In this document: piece after piece, positions 25,891 to 34,744 of the stretch | Layout: each line of letters opens with the position of its first letter | How positions within the stretch are numbered: the first letter of the stretch is position 1 | From: Phycisphaerae bacterium | GTDB taxonomy: Bacteria; Planctomycetota; Phycisphaerae; Phycisphaerales; SM1A02 | Length of the DNA: 64,000 bases | Assembly (NCBI GenBank): GCA_002717655.1 | Contig: PBAY01000051.1 | Coordinates: forward strand, 186,001 to 250,000 | Direction: 5' to 3' | Made by a program: the position numbers and the translations under genes | The notes under the pieces: generated by a model | The model's database searches: none | Seen by the model: the letters and a program-made list of their open reading frames with translations, nothing else | Told to the model about the DNA's origin: nothing

Positions 25891-27351
25891 CTACTCACGA
25901 TCATCATGTCGCATCGGATTTCTGCTGCCATTGTGACGAATGATGTTCATCAGAACCTCACCAGCCTCATCATGGCGATCCATGTCCTCAAGTGATTCCA
26001 TGACCACCCATGCAGCCGCATTGCGGACACTGGTGTACAGGCCCTCATCACCCATCATCGGACGCAGCATCTGGACCCGTCGTTCAGGATCCATACGTTC
26101 TCGAGCCATCCAGACTCCGAAGAGCGCAACCGCTTCACGATGGTTCATCGTGTCAGCCAGAGCGCCGGACATCGAAAGCTTGTGCATGAATTCCTGAGTC
26201 ATGTGGAAGAATGGATCTTCATGACCTTCATGGTCATCGTGACCTTCATGGCTATCCATCTCATGCATGACTTCAAGTTCATGATGAAGATGCTCCATCT
26301 CTCTCATGATCCCATGGCGCTCTTCTTCACTCATGTGGTCATGATTTTCCTCAAGATGACGCTCCAGCTCATGAAGATGATGCTCAAGCTCTTCTCGTGC
26401 TTCAGACCAGTCTTCATGGTCGTCATGATGATCTCCATGACCATCATGATGCATTGATTCCAGCTCGCGATGGAGTTGCTCCATGTGGCGACGCATCTCT
26501 TCTCGTTCACGATCATCCATTTCCTCATGGTGACGCTCGAAATGCATCTCCATCTCGTGGAGTCTCTCTCTCAACTGCTCCATGTCACCACGACGGCCAC
26601 GATCATCATGATCTTCGTGGCCACGATGGTGCATTGATTCCAGTTCGCGATGGAGATGCCCCATGTGGCGACGCATCTCTTCTCGTTCACGATCACCCAT
26701 CTCGTCATGATGACGCTCGAAGTACATCTCCATCTCACGAAGCTTCATTTCGAGTTCACGCTGATGATCCCCATGGTCGTCATGATGATCGCGGTCTTCA
26801 TGCCCCTCAGGCCTGCGATGGTTCCGGTCTCGATGTTCCTCGTCGTCACGAGACGTCCTGACAATGCGACGACGACCCTCGTCATCCTCGATGACCATCT
26901 CGACGTGATAATCACTGTGGATCATTCCATCACGGTCACGGTTGCCACGTTTCATCATCTCGGCGAGGTCTATCACGATCTGGCCCTGGACCTGCCCACC
27001 TGAAAGTTCACCAAGGTCCAGCTCAATCATGTGACTGTCATCATGATCATTTCCATGATGATCATGGCCATCAGGACCATGATGGTGCCCATGCATCACA
27101 TCAAAGTCGGTGGAGATCTCAAAGATCATCTCGCCCATGTCACCAAGGCTGATCCGCGACGTACGCTCGCCTGATTCCATGCTCTTGAGCAACTGCTCAC
27201 GGAATTCAGCAGGAATGCCCGCTGGCAGATCATCTGATGTGAAGCTTGTCGTCACAACCGTCTCATGAACGGTTGATGGATGCTCTTCGGTGAATCCAAT
27301 GAGCGGTACAGCTGCAATGGTGAGAAGGCCGATGGGAATGATCATGCGCAT
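25891..27351 (-). CDS. Secreted histidine- and acid-rich repeat protein
   Basis: A 486-residue exported protein of unknown family. The ATG at 27351 has AGGAG 9 nt upstream and starts a signal peptide (MRMIIPIGLLTIAAVPLIGF). The mature protein is extremely rich in His, Asp, Glu, Arg and Met. It has His clusters such as HGHHHGPDGHDHHGNDHDD (about residue 95-115) and a 60-residue unit of charged helix (MEMYFERHHDEM, DREREEMRRHM, LHRELESMHHRGHEDHDD) present twice almost identically and a third time degenerately. The C-terminal 110 residues lose the bias (SGALADTMNHREAVALFGVW, NAAAWVVMESLEDMDRHDEA) and look like a folded helical domain. Likely a periplasmic metal-binding (Zn, Ni, Cu) coiled-coil, by composition only. 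Confidence 0.75.
   Translation of the reverse strand: MRMIIPIGLLTIAAVPLIGFTEEHPSTVHETVVTTSFTSDDLPAGIPAEFREQLLKSMESGERTSRISLGDMGEMIFEISTDFDVMHGHHHGPDGHDHHGNDHDDSHMIELDLGELSGGQVQGQIVIDLAEMMKRGNRDRDGMIHSDYHVEMVIEDDEGRRRIVRTSRDDEEHRDRNHRRPEGHEDRDHHDDHGDHQRELEMKLREMEMYFERHHDEMGDREREEMRRHMGHLHRELESMHHRGHEDHDDRGRRGDMEQLRERLHEMEMHFERHHEEMDDREREEMRRHMEQLHRELESMHHDGHGDHHDDHEDWSEAREELEHHLHELERHLEENHDHMSEEERHGIMREMEHLHHELEVMHEMDSHEGHDDHEGHEDPFFHMTQEFMHKLSMSGALADTMNHREAVALFGVWMARERMDPERRVQMLRPMMGDEGLYTSVRNAAAWVVMESLEDMDRHDEAGEVLMNIIRHNGSRNPMRHDDRE
26452..26811 (-). repeat. Tandem 180 bp coding repeat within the His-rich gene
   Basis: The sequence starting near 26453 (gcattgattccagctcgcga) recurs at 26633 with one base changed in the first 20; about 100 bp of each unit are nearly identical. 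The 180 bp period equals 60 codons, so the frame is kept. Confidence 0.75.
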
Positions 27352-27415
27352 GGATATCAAGCTCCTGGAATTCAGAGTGAAATTCAGACGGAACGATGAT
27401 AGCCCATCAACTAAT

Positions 27416-28717
27416 TCAGGCTTCGCCTGAATTGCCAACCTGATCGACTTCCATGGGCTGAATGCCGATTCTGGATATCTGAGTCGTCGTGGTCTCGATG
27501 GCGGTAAGCCTCATTCCATCGATATCCCAGCTCTCACCTTCTTCAGGACCCCGGCCAAGGCAAGCCATGAGATAGCCACCGACGGTGTCGTATTCCTCAT
27601 CTTCCGGCAGATTCAGGGACAGCTCTTCATTCAGATCATCAATATGAAATCGACCGTCCACCTCATAGTGGCCATCTCCAACCGGACGGATCTCCGGTTC
27701 TTCCTCGAGATCACCCTCATGTTCATCCTTGATCTCACCCACGATCTCTTCCAGAACATCCTCGATCGTCACCAGACCGGCGGTTCCGCCATATTCATCG
27801 ACGACGATGGCCATGTGAACCTCACTTCGCTGGAAATCAGCAAGGAGATCGGCAACAACCTTGGTCTCCGGAATGATGATCGGTGATCGCAGGAGAGGCC
27901 TGAGCTTGAAGGTGGCAGGATCTTCACCCAGATACGGAACAAGATCCTTCACATAGAGAATCCCGATGATGTGATCAAGATCCTCCTCGTAGACAGGGAT
28001 ACGCGAATGACCTTCCTGCCCGATGAAACCCTTGATGGCCACCAGATCGTCGGTCATCTCGATGCCTTCGATCTCGGTACGAGGCGTCATGACTTCACCG
28101 ACATCAGTACTGGTGAACTCGACGACGTTTTCGATCATCTCAGCAGTAGTCTCGCCTAGTCCGCCTTCACGCTGCGACTGTTCGACACTGCGAAGCAGAT
28201 CGGCTTCAGCCTGAGACTGATCGCCATTACCAGGGAGGTTGGCTCCACTGAGGCGCTTGACGATCTCATTGATGAACCGCACCAGAATCCCAAGCAACGG
28301 ACCGATCGATACACAGATGCGAAGCAGTGGCATGGCAGCGGTCACGATTGGATGAGCGGCCCATCTCGCAATGGCTGCTCCCAGCACGCTGGCCAGCAAC
28401 CAGATGATGACCGCACCCGTCGAGAGGCCGACAAAGAAGCCCGAAACAACAAAGTTCTCATCGGGAACGCCGGAGAAATCAAGCGTCCACAAGGTCAGAA
28501 AAGTGATCGAGAACACCAGACGAAGAAATGAAATCGATGCAATGACATCCGGCAGATTTGATGCAATGGGTTTCCATCGTGAAAGATGGCCTCGTGCATC
28601 CAAGGCTCTTTCAACTTCTCCACGGGAACCATTACGCAGGGTGAACTCGATCGCAGACATCCAGGCTGTCAGGATCCCGGCAAGAAGAGGTAGAACCCAG
28701 GCGAACAGTGCAGTCAT
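27416..28717 (-). CDS. CNNM/CBS-domain membrane protein (CorC/HlyC, hemolysin-C family)
   Basis: A 433-residue protein. The N-terminal third is the CNNM/DUF21 membrane domain ([56 protein letters not shown]). Then comes the CBS pair with family blocks [35 protein letters not shown] and [20 protein letters not shown], and a CorC_HlyC domain ([14 protein letters not shown] ... [20 protein letters not shown]). Family members export Mg2+/Co2+ or regulate Mg2+ transport; the hemolysin label is historical. Its ATG overlaps the stop of ybeY by 4 bp (ATGA), so the two are translationally coupled, as in many bacteria where corC follows ybeY. Confidence 0.9.
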   Translation of the reverse strand: MTALFAWVLPLLAGILTAWMSAIEFTLRNGSRGEVERALDARGHLSRWKPIASNLPDVIASISFLRLVFSITFLTLWTLDFSGVPDENFVVSGFFVGLSTGAVIIWLLASVLGAAIARWAAHPIVTAAMPLLRICVSIGPLLGILVRFINEIVKRLSGANLPGNGDQSQAEADLLRSVEQSQREGGLGETTAEMIENVVEFTSTDVGEVMTPRTEIEGIEMTDDLVAIKGFIGQEGHSRIPVYEEDLDHIIGILYVKDLVPYLGEDPATFKLRPLLRSPIIIPETKVVADLLADFQRSEVHMAIVVDEYGGTAGLVTIEDVLEEIVGEIKDEHEGDLEEEPEIRPVGDGHYEVDGRFHIDDLNEELSLNLPEDEEYDTVGGYLMACLGRGPEEGESWDIDGMRLTAIETTTTQISRIGIQPMEVDQVGNSGEA

Positions 28718-29286
28718 GACTGTTCTCCCCGCCTGTAGATCGCCTCACGACCAATGGCCTGCAACAGTCGATCTTCTTCTGCATGGATGGCCATGGCTGA
28801 TACTTCGTCCTGATCATCATGTCCACAACAGTGAAGCAGACCATGAATCACATAAAGAAGCAGTTCATCTTCGACCTGGTGGTCACGGCTTTCACTTTGA
28901 CGAAGGGCTTCATCAAGACATATTGCCAGATCCACACGAAGCGGATCAGATGGACTGTCGCTCAGATCGAACGTCACGACATCCGTCGTAACTGGCGAAT
29001 CCTTCCAACGTGCATGAAGGTTCGTCATCTCACGGTCATCAACAATCCGAATTGAAACTTCTTCAACAGTTCGATCAAGCAGGGGGATGACCCGCCGGAT
29101 TCCTTCTTGAAGCTGTGCCACAGCTTCGACCGGAAGATGTCCAGCGTCCAATTCAATCTTGGTTTCGGGTTCGGCAGTTTGGCGTGTCTGCCCCGGTTCG
29201 GGGGGGACATCGCCGCTTGTAGACGAGCCCGGTTCCTCCGCATCGCTTCCCGACGACTCGGTGGTACTCAGGATGGTGGTATTCAT
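28714..29286 (-). CDS. ybeY: Endoribonuclease YbeY (rRNA maturation factor)
   Basis: A 190-residue member of the UPF0054 metalloprotein family that helps 16S rRNA 3' end processing and ribosome quality control. The core domain begins near residue 45 after a low-complexity acidic N-terminal tail not found in E. coli YbeY. The active-site motif reads HGLLHCCGHDDQD; the usual third zinc histidine (H-G-x-L-H-L-x-G-Y-D-H) is replaced by Asp while a His appears in place of the Tyr. The conserved DVVTFDLSD and DREMTNLHARW blocks are present. I chose the ATG at 29286 over an in-frame TTG at 29304. The stop overlaps the downstream CorC-type start. Confidence 0.85.
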   Translation of the reverse strand: MNTTILSTTESSGSDAEEPGSSTSGDVPPEPGQTRQTAEPETKIELDAGHLPVEAVAQLQEGIRRVIPLLDRTVEEVSIRIVDDREMTNLHARWKDSPVTTDVVTFDLSDSPSDPLRVDLAICLDEALRQSESRDHQVEDELLLYVIHGLLHCCGHDDQDEVSAMAIHAEEDRLLQAIGREAIYRRGEQS

Positions 29287-29422
29287 CTCTTGATGATTCT
29301 CCAAGGGCCGTTTCGATGGCCACTAATCTCCAAGCGTACGCTCTCAAACGGCAAGGATCCAGCAAAATGCCGCTCAGGCCGCTGATGACCGGTAAATACT
29401 GTCTGGAAGGCCTTCAAAGCAA

Positions 29423-30748
29423 TCAAGCGGGGAGGAGGAGCCGAGCTTCGAATTCCTCACGGAACTTGTTGATGATGGTTCTGGCCGACCAGTTGTTGCC
29501 ATCCGCCAGACCGCAGATCGTGGTTCCTGGAATGATTCCCATTGATCCAGCGATCTCCAGAATCATGTCTAGGTCATGAGGACGAGCTTCACCTCGCTCA
29601 AGCCTCACCAGCAGTTTGTAGAGCCACTGGGCGCCTTCTCGGCAAGGAGTGCATTGACCACAGGATTCATTCTTGAAGAATCTGGCGACATTGCGTGCCA
29701 CCATGACCATATCCGTGGTCTCGTCGAACACGGCCGGGCATGCGGTACCCAATCCCATCAAGTCATACTTTTTTCCGATATCGAAATCCAGCTCAGCATC
29801 GTACTGGTCCGTACCAAGTACACCCATGCTGACACCGCCCGGTATGCACGCCTTGAACGCGCGGCCGCCGCGAATACCCTGACAGTACTCAGCGCTTTCC
29901 ACGAGATCCCTGATGCTGACACCCATTCCTACTTCATACACACCTGGCCTGTTGACATGGCCTGATACACCAACAAGCTTTGTTCCGTAGCTTGGGGCCT
30001 GACCGATGGACGACTCGACTCCGATCGACTTCCACCAATCCGTGCCACGCTGGAGAATCGGTGGAATCGCTGCAAGAGTCTCGACATTGTTGACGATCGT
30101 AGGACGACCAAAGAGACCTTTGACCGCCGGGAATGGTGGTTTGATCCGTGGCCATCCTCGCTTACCTTCAATCGCTTCAAGAAGACCTGTTTCTTCACCG
30201 CAGATGTAGGCGCCCGCACCACGGTGCAGATAACAATCCACGCTGTGCTTCACCGTTCCATCCATGAGACCTTGGGAGCCGAAAATCTTGGCGTCATACG
30301 CCTCCTGAATGGCTGCTTCCATGACCTCCGCCTGATGGTGATACTCACCACGGATGAAGAAGAAGGCCGTATCCAGCTCACACGCCCAGCAGGCAATGGC
30401 GATGCCTTCCAGAATCAGGTGGGGATCGAAATCGACCAGAAGCCGGTCCTTGAAGGTGCCTGGCTCCGCTTCATCACAGTTGATGGCGAGATATCGCTTG
30501 CCACCATCCGGCGCTGGAAGGAAAGACCATTTCAGTCCACAAGGGAATCCTGCACCACCGCGACCACGAAGCATTGAATCCTTGACGATGTCAACGATTT
30601 CTCCTTGCTCCATTCCAATCGCCTGGCGAAGGCCTTCATATCCACCTGTCTTGACGTACTCGTCATGGTGAACGATGTGTCGCTCGGCAGGATCCGCCCA
30701 GGGCCAGGTCGGAATACGTTGGCATAACACGGGTTCCTTCAGGAACAT
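29423..30748 (-). CDS. nuoF: NADH-quinone oxidoreductase subunit F (NuoF)
   Basis: A 441-residue flavoprotein that takes hydride from NADH into FMN in the peripheral arm of complex I. Present are the FMN/NADH glycine loop RGRGGAGFPCGLKWSF (Cys where most have Thr), CDEAEPGTFKDR, GAGAYICGEETGLLEAIEGKRG and the [4Fe-4S] N3 motif ESCGQCTPCREG with a fourth cysteine in TTICGLAD. It is the last gene of a four-gene unit nuoD-nuoE-small ORF-nuoF; its start overlaps the small ORF by 10 bp. NuoG, its usual neighbour, lies 11 kb away on the same strand. Confidence 0.95.
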   Translation of the reverse strand: MFLKEPVLCQRIPTWPWADPAERHIVHHDEYVKTGGYEGLRQAIGMEQGEIVDIVKDSMLRGRGGAGFPCGLKWSFLPAPDGGKRYLAINCDEAEPGTFKDRLLVDFDPHLILEGIAIACWACELDTAFFFIRGEYHHQAEVMEAAIQEAYDAKIFGSQGLMDGTVKHSVDCYLHRGAGAYICGEETGLLEAIEGKRGWPRIKPPFPAVKGLFGRPTIVNNVETLAAIPPILQRGTDWWKSIGVESSIGQAPSYGTKLVGVSGHVNRPGVYEVGMGVSIRDLVESAEYCQGIRGGRAFKACIPGGVSMGVLGTDQYDAELDFDIGKKYDLMGLGTACPAVFDETTDMVMVARNVARFFKNESCGQCTPCREGAQWLYKLLVRLERGEARPHDLDMILEIAGSMGIIPGTTICGLADGNNWSARTIINKFREEFEARLLLPA

Positions 30749-30972
30749 GATTTGCCCTCCTCTTCGAGGGGCGATTCGCTTGGCGGATAGACGACTTCTT
30801 CAATCACAGTCCGACGAAGGGTGACCTGACCATCCTTTGTTTCCTCGACTGTTCTGGAGACTTCCTGATGAACTGGTTCGTCAACCTTGGTTCGAATACC
30901 ACGAGCGATATGTCCGGTGAATTCACCGAGACATCGCATCAGGGATTTCTTCTTGGCTGGCTGTTGGCTCAT
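30739..30972 (-). CDS. Small unidentified protein inside the nuo gene cluster
   Basis: A 77-residue basic/acidic protein between nuoE and nuoF. The ATG at 30972 (MSQQPAKKKSLMRCLGEF) is chosen because the upstream extension overlaps the end of nuoE. The N-terminal third is basic and helical (GEFTGHIARGIRTKV), the rest has alternating charged strands (QEVSRTVEETKDGQVTLRRTVIEEVVY). No membrane segment and no metal motif beyond two cysteines. Its tight packing, with a 10 bp overlap into nuoF and 22 bp after nuoE, shows it is translated with the complex I subunits. It may be an accessory or assembly protein for the NADH-input module; that is inference from position. Confidence 0.7.
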   Translation of the reverse strand: MSQQPAKKKSLMRCLGEFTGHIARGIRTKVDEPVHQEVSRTVEETKDGQVTLRRTVIEEVVYPPSESPLEEEGKSCS

Positions 30973-30994
30973 GGTCTTCACAGGTCGTTGCGAA

Positions 30995-31525
30995 TCATCG
31001 TCGCGAAAGATCGGAAATGATCCGGTCAACACCTTCAATAGTCAGGTTGTCATATCGATGGTTGTTCACAAGGGCACATGGTGCCGTATCACACGATCCC
31101 AGACACTCAAGGGCCAACAGCGTGAAAGCACCATCCTTCGTGGTTTCATGGACTTCGACACCCAGCTTGTTTCGAACATGATCGAGTATCGCCTGATGCC
31201 CACACGCCTCACACGTGATTGACTGACAGACAGCAATCACATTCGTACCTGTTGGTGAAGTATGGAAATCCTCATAGAACGTGACCGTGTCACGCACATC
31301 AGCCGATGCGATCCCCAGAAATTCGGCCATCTCTTCCATCGCTTGAGCTGAAATCCATCCATAACGATGCTGTACATCGTGACAAATCGGCATCAACGCG
31401 CCCATTCTGGTCGCGTAACGAGGGATGTAGGTCTCGGTGTAATGAGCCTTCATCTCTTCGGTCAACCACGGTTCATCCCGTCGTTCGATCTTGGTTGTTG
31501 CCGATGGCTTGACTGTCCAGGCCAT
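30995..31525 (-). CDS. nuoE: NADH-quinone oxidoreductase subunit E (NuoE)
   Basis: A 176-residue thioredoxin-fold subunit that carries the [2Fe-2S] cluster N1a next to NuoF. The four cysteine ligands are visible as VCQSITCEACG (C-x4-C) and LECLGSCDTAPC (C-x3-C). The N-terminal helical bundle (CHDVQHRYGWISAQAMEEMAEFLGI ... VRDTVTFYEDFHT) is typical. The ATG at 31525 (MAWTVKPS) is chosen because the longer frame overlaps nuoD by 23 bp without family sequence. It lies 22 bp after nuoD. Confidence 0.94.
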   Translation of the reverse strand: MAWTVKPSATTKIERRDEPWLTEEMKAHYTETYIPRYATRMGALMPICHDVQHRYGWISAQAMEEMAEFLGIASADVRDTVTFYEDFHTSPTGTNVIAVCQSITCEACGHQAILDHVRNKLGVEVHETTKDGAFTLLALECLGSCDTAPCALVNNHRYDNLTIEGVDRIISDLSRR

Positions 31526-31547
31526 GAGTTGCCTCGATAAACAGGGG

Positions 31548-32837
31548 TCAGCGATCCAGCTCCGCAGCAATCACATTGACGGACCCCAGTACGGCGACGA
31601 AATCCGCCAACTGGTGTCCTTCAAGCATCTTTGCGAAGGCCTGGAAGTTGATGAATGATGGAGGACGCACACTGGAACGCCAGGGGCATCTGCCTCCATC
31701 AGCGACGATGAAGAATCCCAACTCGCCGTTGGGTGATTCCATGGCTGAATAGATTTCACCTATCGGTGCATTCCAACCACGGTTGGTCATGATCAATTCA
31801 AAGTGCTGGATCGTCGCTTCGATTGAACCATACACATCACCCTTTTCAGGAATATGCATCTTTCCATCGGGACTTGAGTTGACCGGACCACCGGGAATAT
31901 TGTCAATCAACTGATCGATGATCGACATGCTCTGCTTGATCTCTTCAAGCCGAACCAGATAACGACAGAGGCAGTCACCGTCATGGGCAAGCGGGATGGA
32001 GAACTTGACCGCCTCAGCACCTTGGCCATCCCAGTTGTCCGCATAGCAAAGATAGGGGTCATCGCGTCGCAGATCACGCTTCACGCCCGATGCGCGAGCA
32101 AGAGGACCGGTCAAGGACCAGGCCGTGGCCTCTTCCTTGGTGACGACGCCGACGTCCTGCACTCGATCAATGAAGATTCGGTTCCGATTCAGAAGCGTCT
32201 CGACATCCTTGATGGCCTTGGGCAGGCGGACATCGATGAAGTTACGGACCATCTTGCGGAAGATCTCTTCATCAGGGATATCCCGCATCAGACCGCCAAC
32301 CCGGGTGTAATCCGGATGGAATCGCTGGCCTGAAAGGAAGTCGATGATGTCGTAGATGAACTCGCGTTCATTGAAGCCATACAGAAATCCTGTGAAGGCT
32401 CCAAGATCGAGCGCTGCAGCACCAACACACATGAGGTGGCTCTGGATACGCCCGAGCTCACAGAGAATGGTTCGGATCACCGTACAACGAGGGGTCAGTG
32501 TCACATCAAAGAGTTTTTCAACCGCCTGATGCCAGGCAATGTCATTGACGATCGGCGCCACGTAATCCATGCGTGAGACCGTGCAGACATACTGGTTGTA
32601 GTCATGATGCTCAGCCAGCTTCTCAAATCCGCTGTGCAGGTAACCGATATGCGGCGTCGCCCGGACAACCCGCTCACCATCGAGCTCAAGCACCACTCGA
32701 ATCGTGGTATGCGTGGCTGGATGCTGAGGGCCAAAATTGAGAATCCAACGATCACCCGCCGGTACCTGACGGTCGAGGTACTCGACGGTCTCGATATCGA
32801 TGTCGTAGGCATCAGCAGGTTGGAGGTTGTATGGCAT
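31548..32837 (-). CDS. nuoD: NADH-quinone oxidoreductase subunit D (NuoD)
   Basis: A 429-residue 49-kDa subunit of complex I that helps form the quinone site. Family blocks are FGPQHPATHTTIRVVLELDGE, PHIGYLHSGFEKLAEH, QYVCTVSRMDYVAPIVND and the C-terminal SPNGELGFFIVADGG...RPPSFINFQA. It is not fused to NuoC. It begins a nuoD-E-x-F unit with its own upstream region of 120 bp; nuoA, nuoB and nuoC are not next to it, so the complex I genes are dispersed. A -10-like TATACT lies 26 nt upstream of its ATG. Confidence 0.95.
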   Translation of the reverse strand: MPYNLQPADAYDIDIETVEYLDRQVPAGDRWILNFGPQHPATHTTIRVVLELDGERVVRATPHIGYLHSGFEKLAEHHDYNQYVCTVSRMDYVAPIVNDIAWHQAVEKLFDVTLTPRCTVIRTILCELGRIQSHLMCVGAAALDLGAFTGFLYGFNEREFIYDIIDFLSGQRFHPDYTRVGGLMRDIPDEEIFRKMVRNFIDVRLPKAIKDVETLLNRNRIFIDRVQDVGVVTKEEATAWSLTGPLARASGVKRDLRRDDPYLCYADNWDGQGAEAVKFSIPLAHDGDCLCRYLVRLEEIKQSMSIIDQLIDNIPGGPVNSSPDGKMHIPEKGDVYGSIEATIQHFELIMTNRGWNAPIGEIYSAMESPNGELGFFIVADGGRCPWRSSVRPPSFINFQAFAKMLEGHQLADFVAVLGSVNVIAAELDR

Positions 32838-32863
32838 GGGATTTCAGGCTGTCCAGAGCATCA

Positions 32864-32869
32864 AGTATA
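32864..32869 (-). promoter_or_regulatory. -10-like TATACT upstream of nuoD
   Basis: On the reverse strand TATACT is followed by 26 nt and the nuoD ATG; the predicted leader is about 20 nt without a strong Shine-Dalgarno. It is the best promoter candidate for the nuoD-E-x-F unit. Confidence 0.4.
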
Positions 32870-32960
32870 GCGACAGGAGGGCCAATATCTCCTTTTTTAG
32901 AAGCAGCATTGGTGATTCTCAAATCTCATTCGATGCCGACTGAAGGGCCTCTGGAGGGCC

Positions 32961-34688
32961 TTAGACGCGGAAGATCGCACCCATCTTCTTGCCAATCAGC
33001 ACCGAAGCACCAACCAGCGTCACCGCCAACAACGCCATGGCCCATACGCCCATGGCACTGGCAATGTAGGGGCCATCGCCTAAACGCTCGAAGAGCACGT
33101 AGATGGCCTTGGTGATGGGATAGTCACCCTCTCGCTGTGCCAGAATCAGCGAATCGCTCACCTCAAGCATGGCAAAGCTGAAGGCGAGCAGTGCACCGGC
33201 CAGAAGATTCGCGATGATCAGGGGAAGAATGATGGTCCTGATGGCTCGAACACGGCTGGCCCCGAGATTCAGTGCCGCCTCCTCAAGTTCACCTGAAGTC
33301 TGTTCGAGTCCAGCAACCGTGGAACGCACCACATAGGGCAATCGGCGGACGCCATAGGCAATGACAAGCAGCAACATGGGGTTGGGATCTGCGCCGACGA
33401 CATCAATCATGCCTTCAAGCGGATCACCCTTGCCCAATGGCCAGGTCAAGGTCATCGCCACATAACCAAACGCCATCACGAGGCCCGGCACGGCCAGTGG
33501 CAACATTGAAAGTGCATCAAGCAGGCCGCGTCCCCAGATCCGCGTTCGCACAATCAGGTAGCCGATGCAGATTCCCACAAGCAGATCTGCTGCGACAGCC
33601 AGAACTGAATACAGAAGACTGTTCTGAATCGAACCAATGGCAAGAGGATGCCCCAGAGCCTGTTCGTAATGCGCGGCCGTGAACGCCTGAGGCAGGACCG
33701 ACTGATACCACGAACCTTCAACGGAGATGCTCGTCAAGACGACACAGAGATGCGGCAGAACCGCAAGGAAGATGACGAAACTGAACAGTGAGAAGACGAG
33801 CAGACTGCCCCAAGGTCCGAGCCTGGTCGCTGTGGACTGGATCGATGCTTTGGCATACATGGTGTAGGCACGACCGCCAAAGATGAATTTGCCCAGAATA
33901 TAGATCCCAACAGCAACAATCAGCAGGACCGCCGTCAAGGCATAGGGCTGCCGTGAATCTGCGATCTCCTTCAAGCCATTGAAGATCTGGACAGGAGTTA
34001 CTTCCTGGAAGTCGAACATGAGTGGCGTGCCGAGTTCCGTGAAGGACCAGATGAACACGATGGTTCCACCGGCAAAGAGACCCGGACGGATCAGTGGCAG
34101 AATGATCTGACGCAACCGCTGCCAGGAGGATGCACCAAGATTTTCAGCTGCTTCATCAAGCGCAGGATCAAGATTGGCAAGCGCTGCGACCGCATTGAGA
34201 TAAAGAATTGGATACAGGTGCAAAGCCTCGATGAACACGATTGCCCAGAAGCCACCTGTGCCAAGGAAATCAATTCCTTCAGACACCATGCCAAGATCAA
34301 TCAGCAACGCATTCAAAGCACCCGATTTGCCCAGCAGATTCTGCAACCCGATGGCGCCGACGAACGGTGGCAGAATCAAGGGGACCAGAATCAAGGCGTT
34401 GAAAGCGGCCTTCCCTCGGAAGTCATAACGAACCGAACAGATGGCAAGCGGTATCGAAATCACCAGACAGGCAAGTGTTGTGAAAACAGCGATACCCAGC
34501 GCATTGAATAGCCCGCGAAGCGTCACTGGATCACGAAAGACATCCAGCACGTGGTAGAGGGTGAATCCACCCTCAACGCCCTCGAATCCTGTGGCGACCA
34601 CGAGCCAGATCGGCCAGAGCAGAAAGACCCCGAACCCGGCCAGCAAGCTGAGCATCAGAATCCATGGAATGACTCGACCACGTCGCAT
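32961..34688 (-). CDS. Fused two-domain ABC transporter permease (iron(III)/AfuB-like)
   Basis: A 575-residue inner-membrane protein with two homologous permease halves, about twelve membrane segments. Each half has an EAA loop for contact with an ATPase: EAAENLGASSWQRLRQIILP (about residue 185) and EAALNLGASRVRAIRTIILP (about residue 490). This layout is that of the FbpB/AfuB/ThiP group (ferric iron, thiamine, 2-aminoethylphosphonate), of which iron is the commonest. No periplasmic binding protein or ATPase gene is adjacent, so substrate cannot be assigned and the partners must be encoded elsewhere. A 122 bp gap separates it from nuoD downstream. Confidence 0.86.
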   Translation of the reverse strand: MRRGRVIPWILMLSLLAGFGVFLLWPIWLVVATGFEGVEGGFTLYHVLDVFRDPVTLRGLFNALGIAVFTTLACLVISIPLAICSVRYDFRGKAAFNALILVPLILPPFVGAIGLQNLLGKSGALNALLIDLGMVSEGIDFLGTGGFWAIVFIEALHLYPILYLNAVAALANLDPALDEAAENLGASSWQRLRQIILPLIRPGLFAGGTIVFIWSFTELGTPLMFDFQEVTPVQIFNGLKEIADSRQPYALTAVLLIVAVGIYILGKFIFGGRAYTMYAKASIQSTATRLGPWGSLLVFSLFSFVIFLAVLPHLCVVLTSISVEGSWYQSVLPQAFTAAHYEQALGHPLAIGSIQNSLLYSVLAVAADLLVGICIGYLIVRTRIWGRGLLDALSMLPLAVPGLVMAFGYVAMTLTWPLGKGDPLEGMIDVVGADPNPMLLLVIAYGVRRLPYVVRSTVAGLEQTSGELEEAALNLGASRVRAIRTIILPLIIANLLAGALLAFSFAMLEVSDSLILAQREGDYPITKAIYVLFERLGDGPYIASAMGVWAMALLAVTLVGASVLIGKKMGAIFRV

Positions 34689-34744
34689 GGGCCGGATTGT
34701 AGAAGGACTGCCCCGTTGCGTGGGATCCGCTTTCAGCTGTGGAA

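Noticed and set aside
26140-27003. Plus-strand frames with M-, H- and T-rich sequences opposite the His-rich gene
   Set aside because: They reflect the repeated sequence in another frame; they have no starts with ribosome-binding sites and no signal for a second gene.
30880-30910. GGTTCGAATACC as a tRNA T-loop
   Set aside because: No acceptor, D or anticodon stem can be drawn around it and it lies in the small nuo-linked gene.
32871-32898. AGGAG-CTCCT stem followed by T6 as a terminator
   Set aside because: The T-run is on the plus strand, where no gene precedes it; the stem is only 5 bp with a 9 nt loop, so it is probably chance in an AT-richer promoter area.
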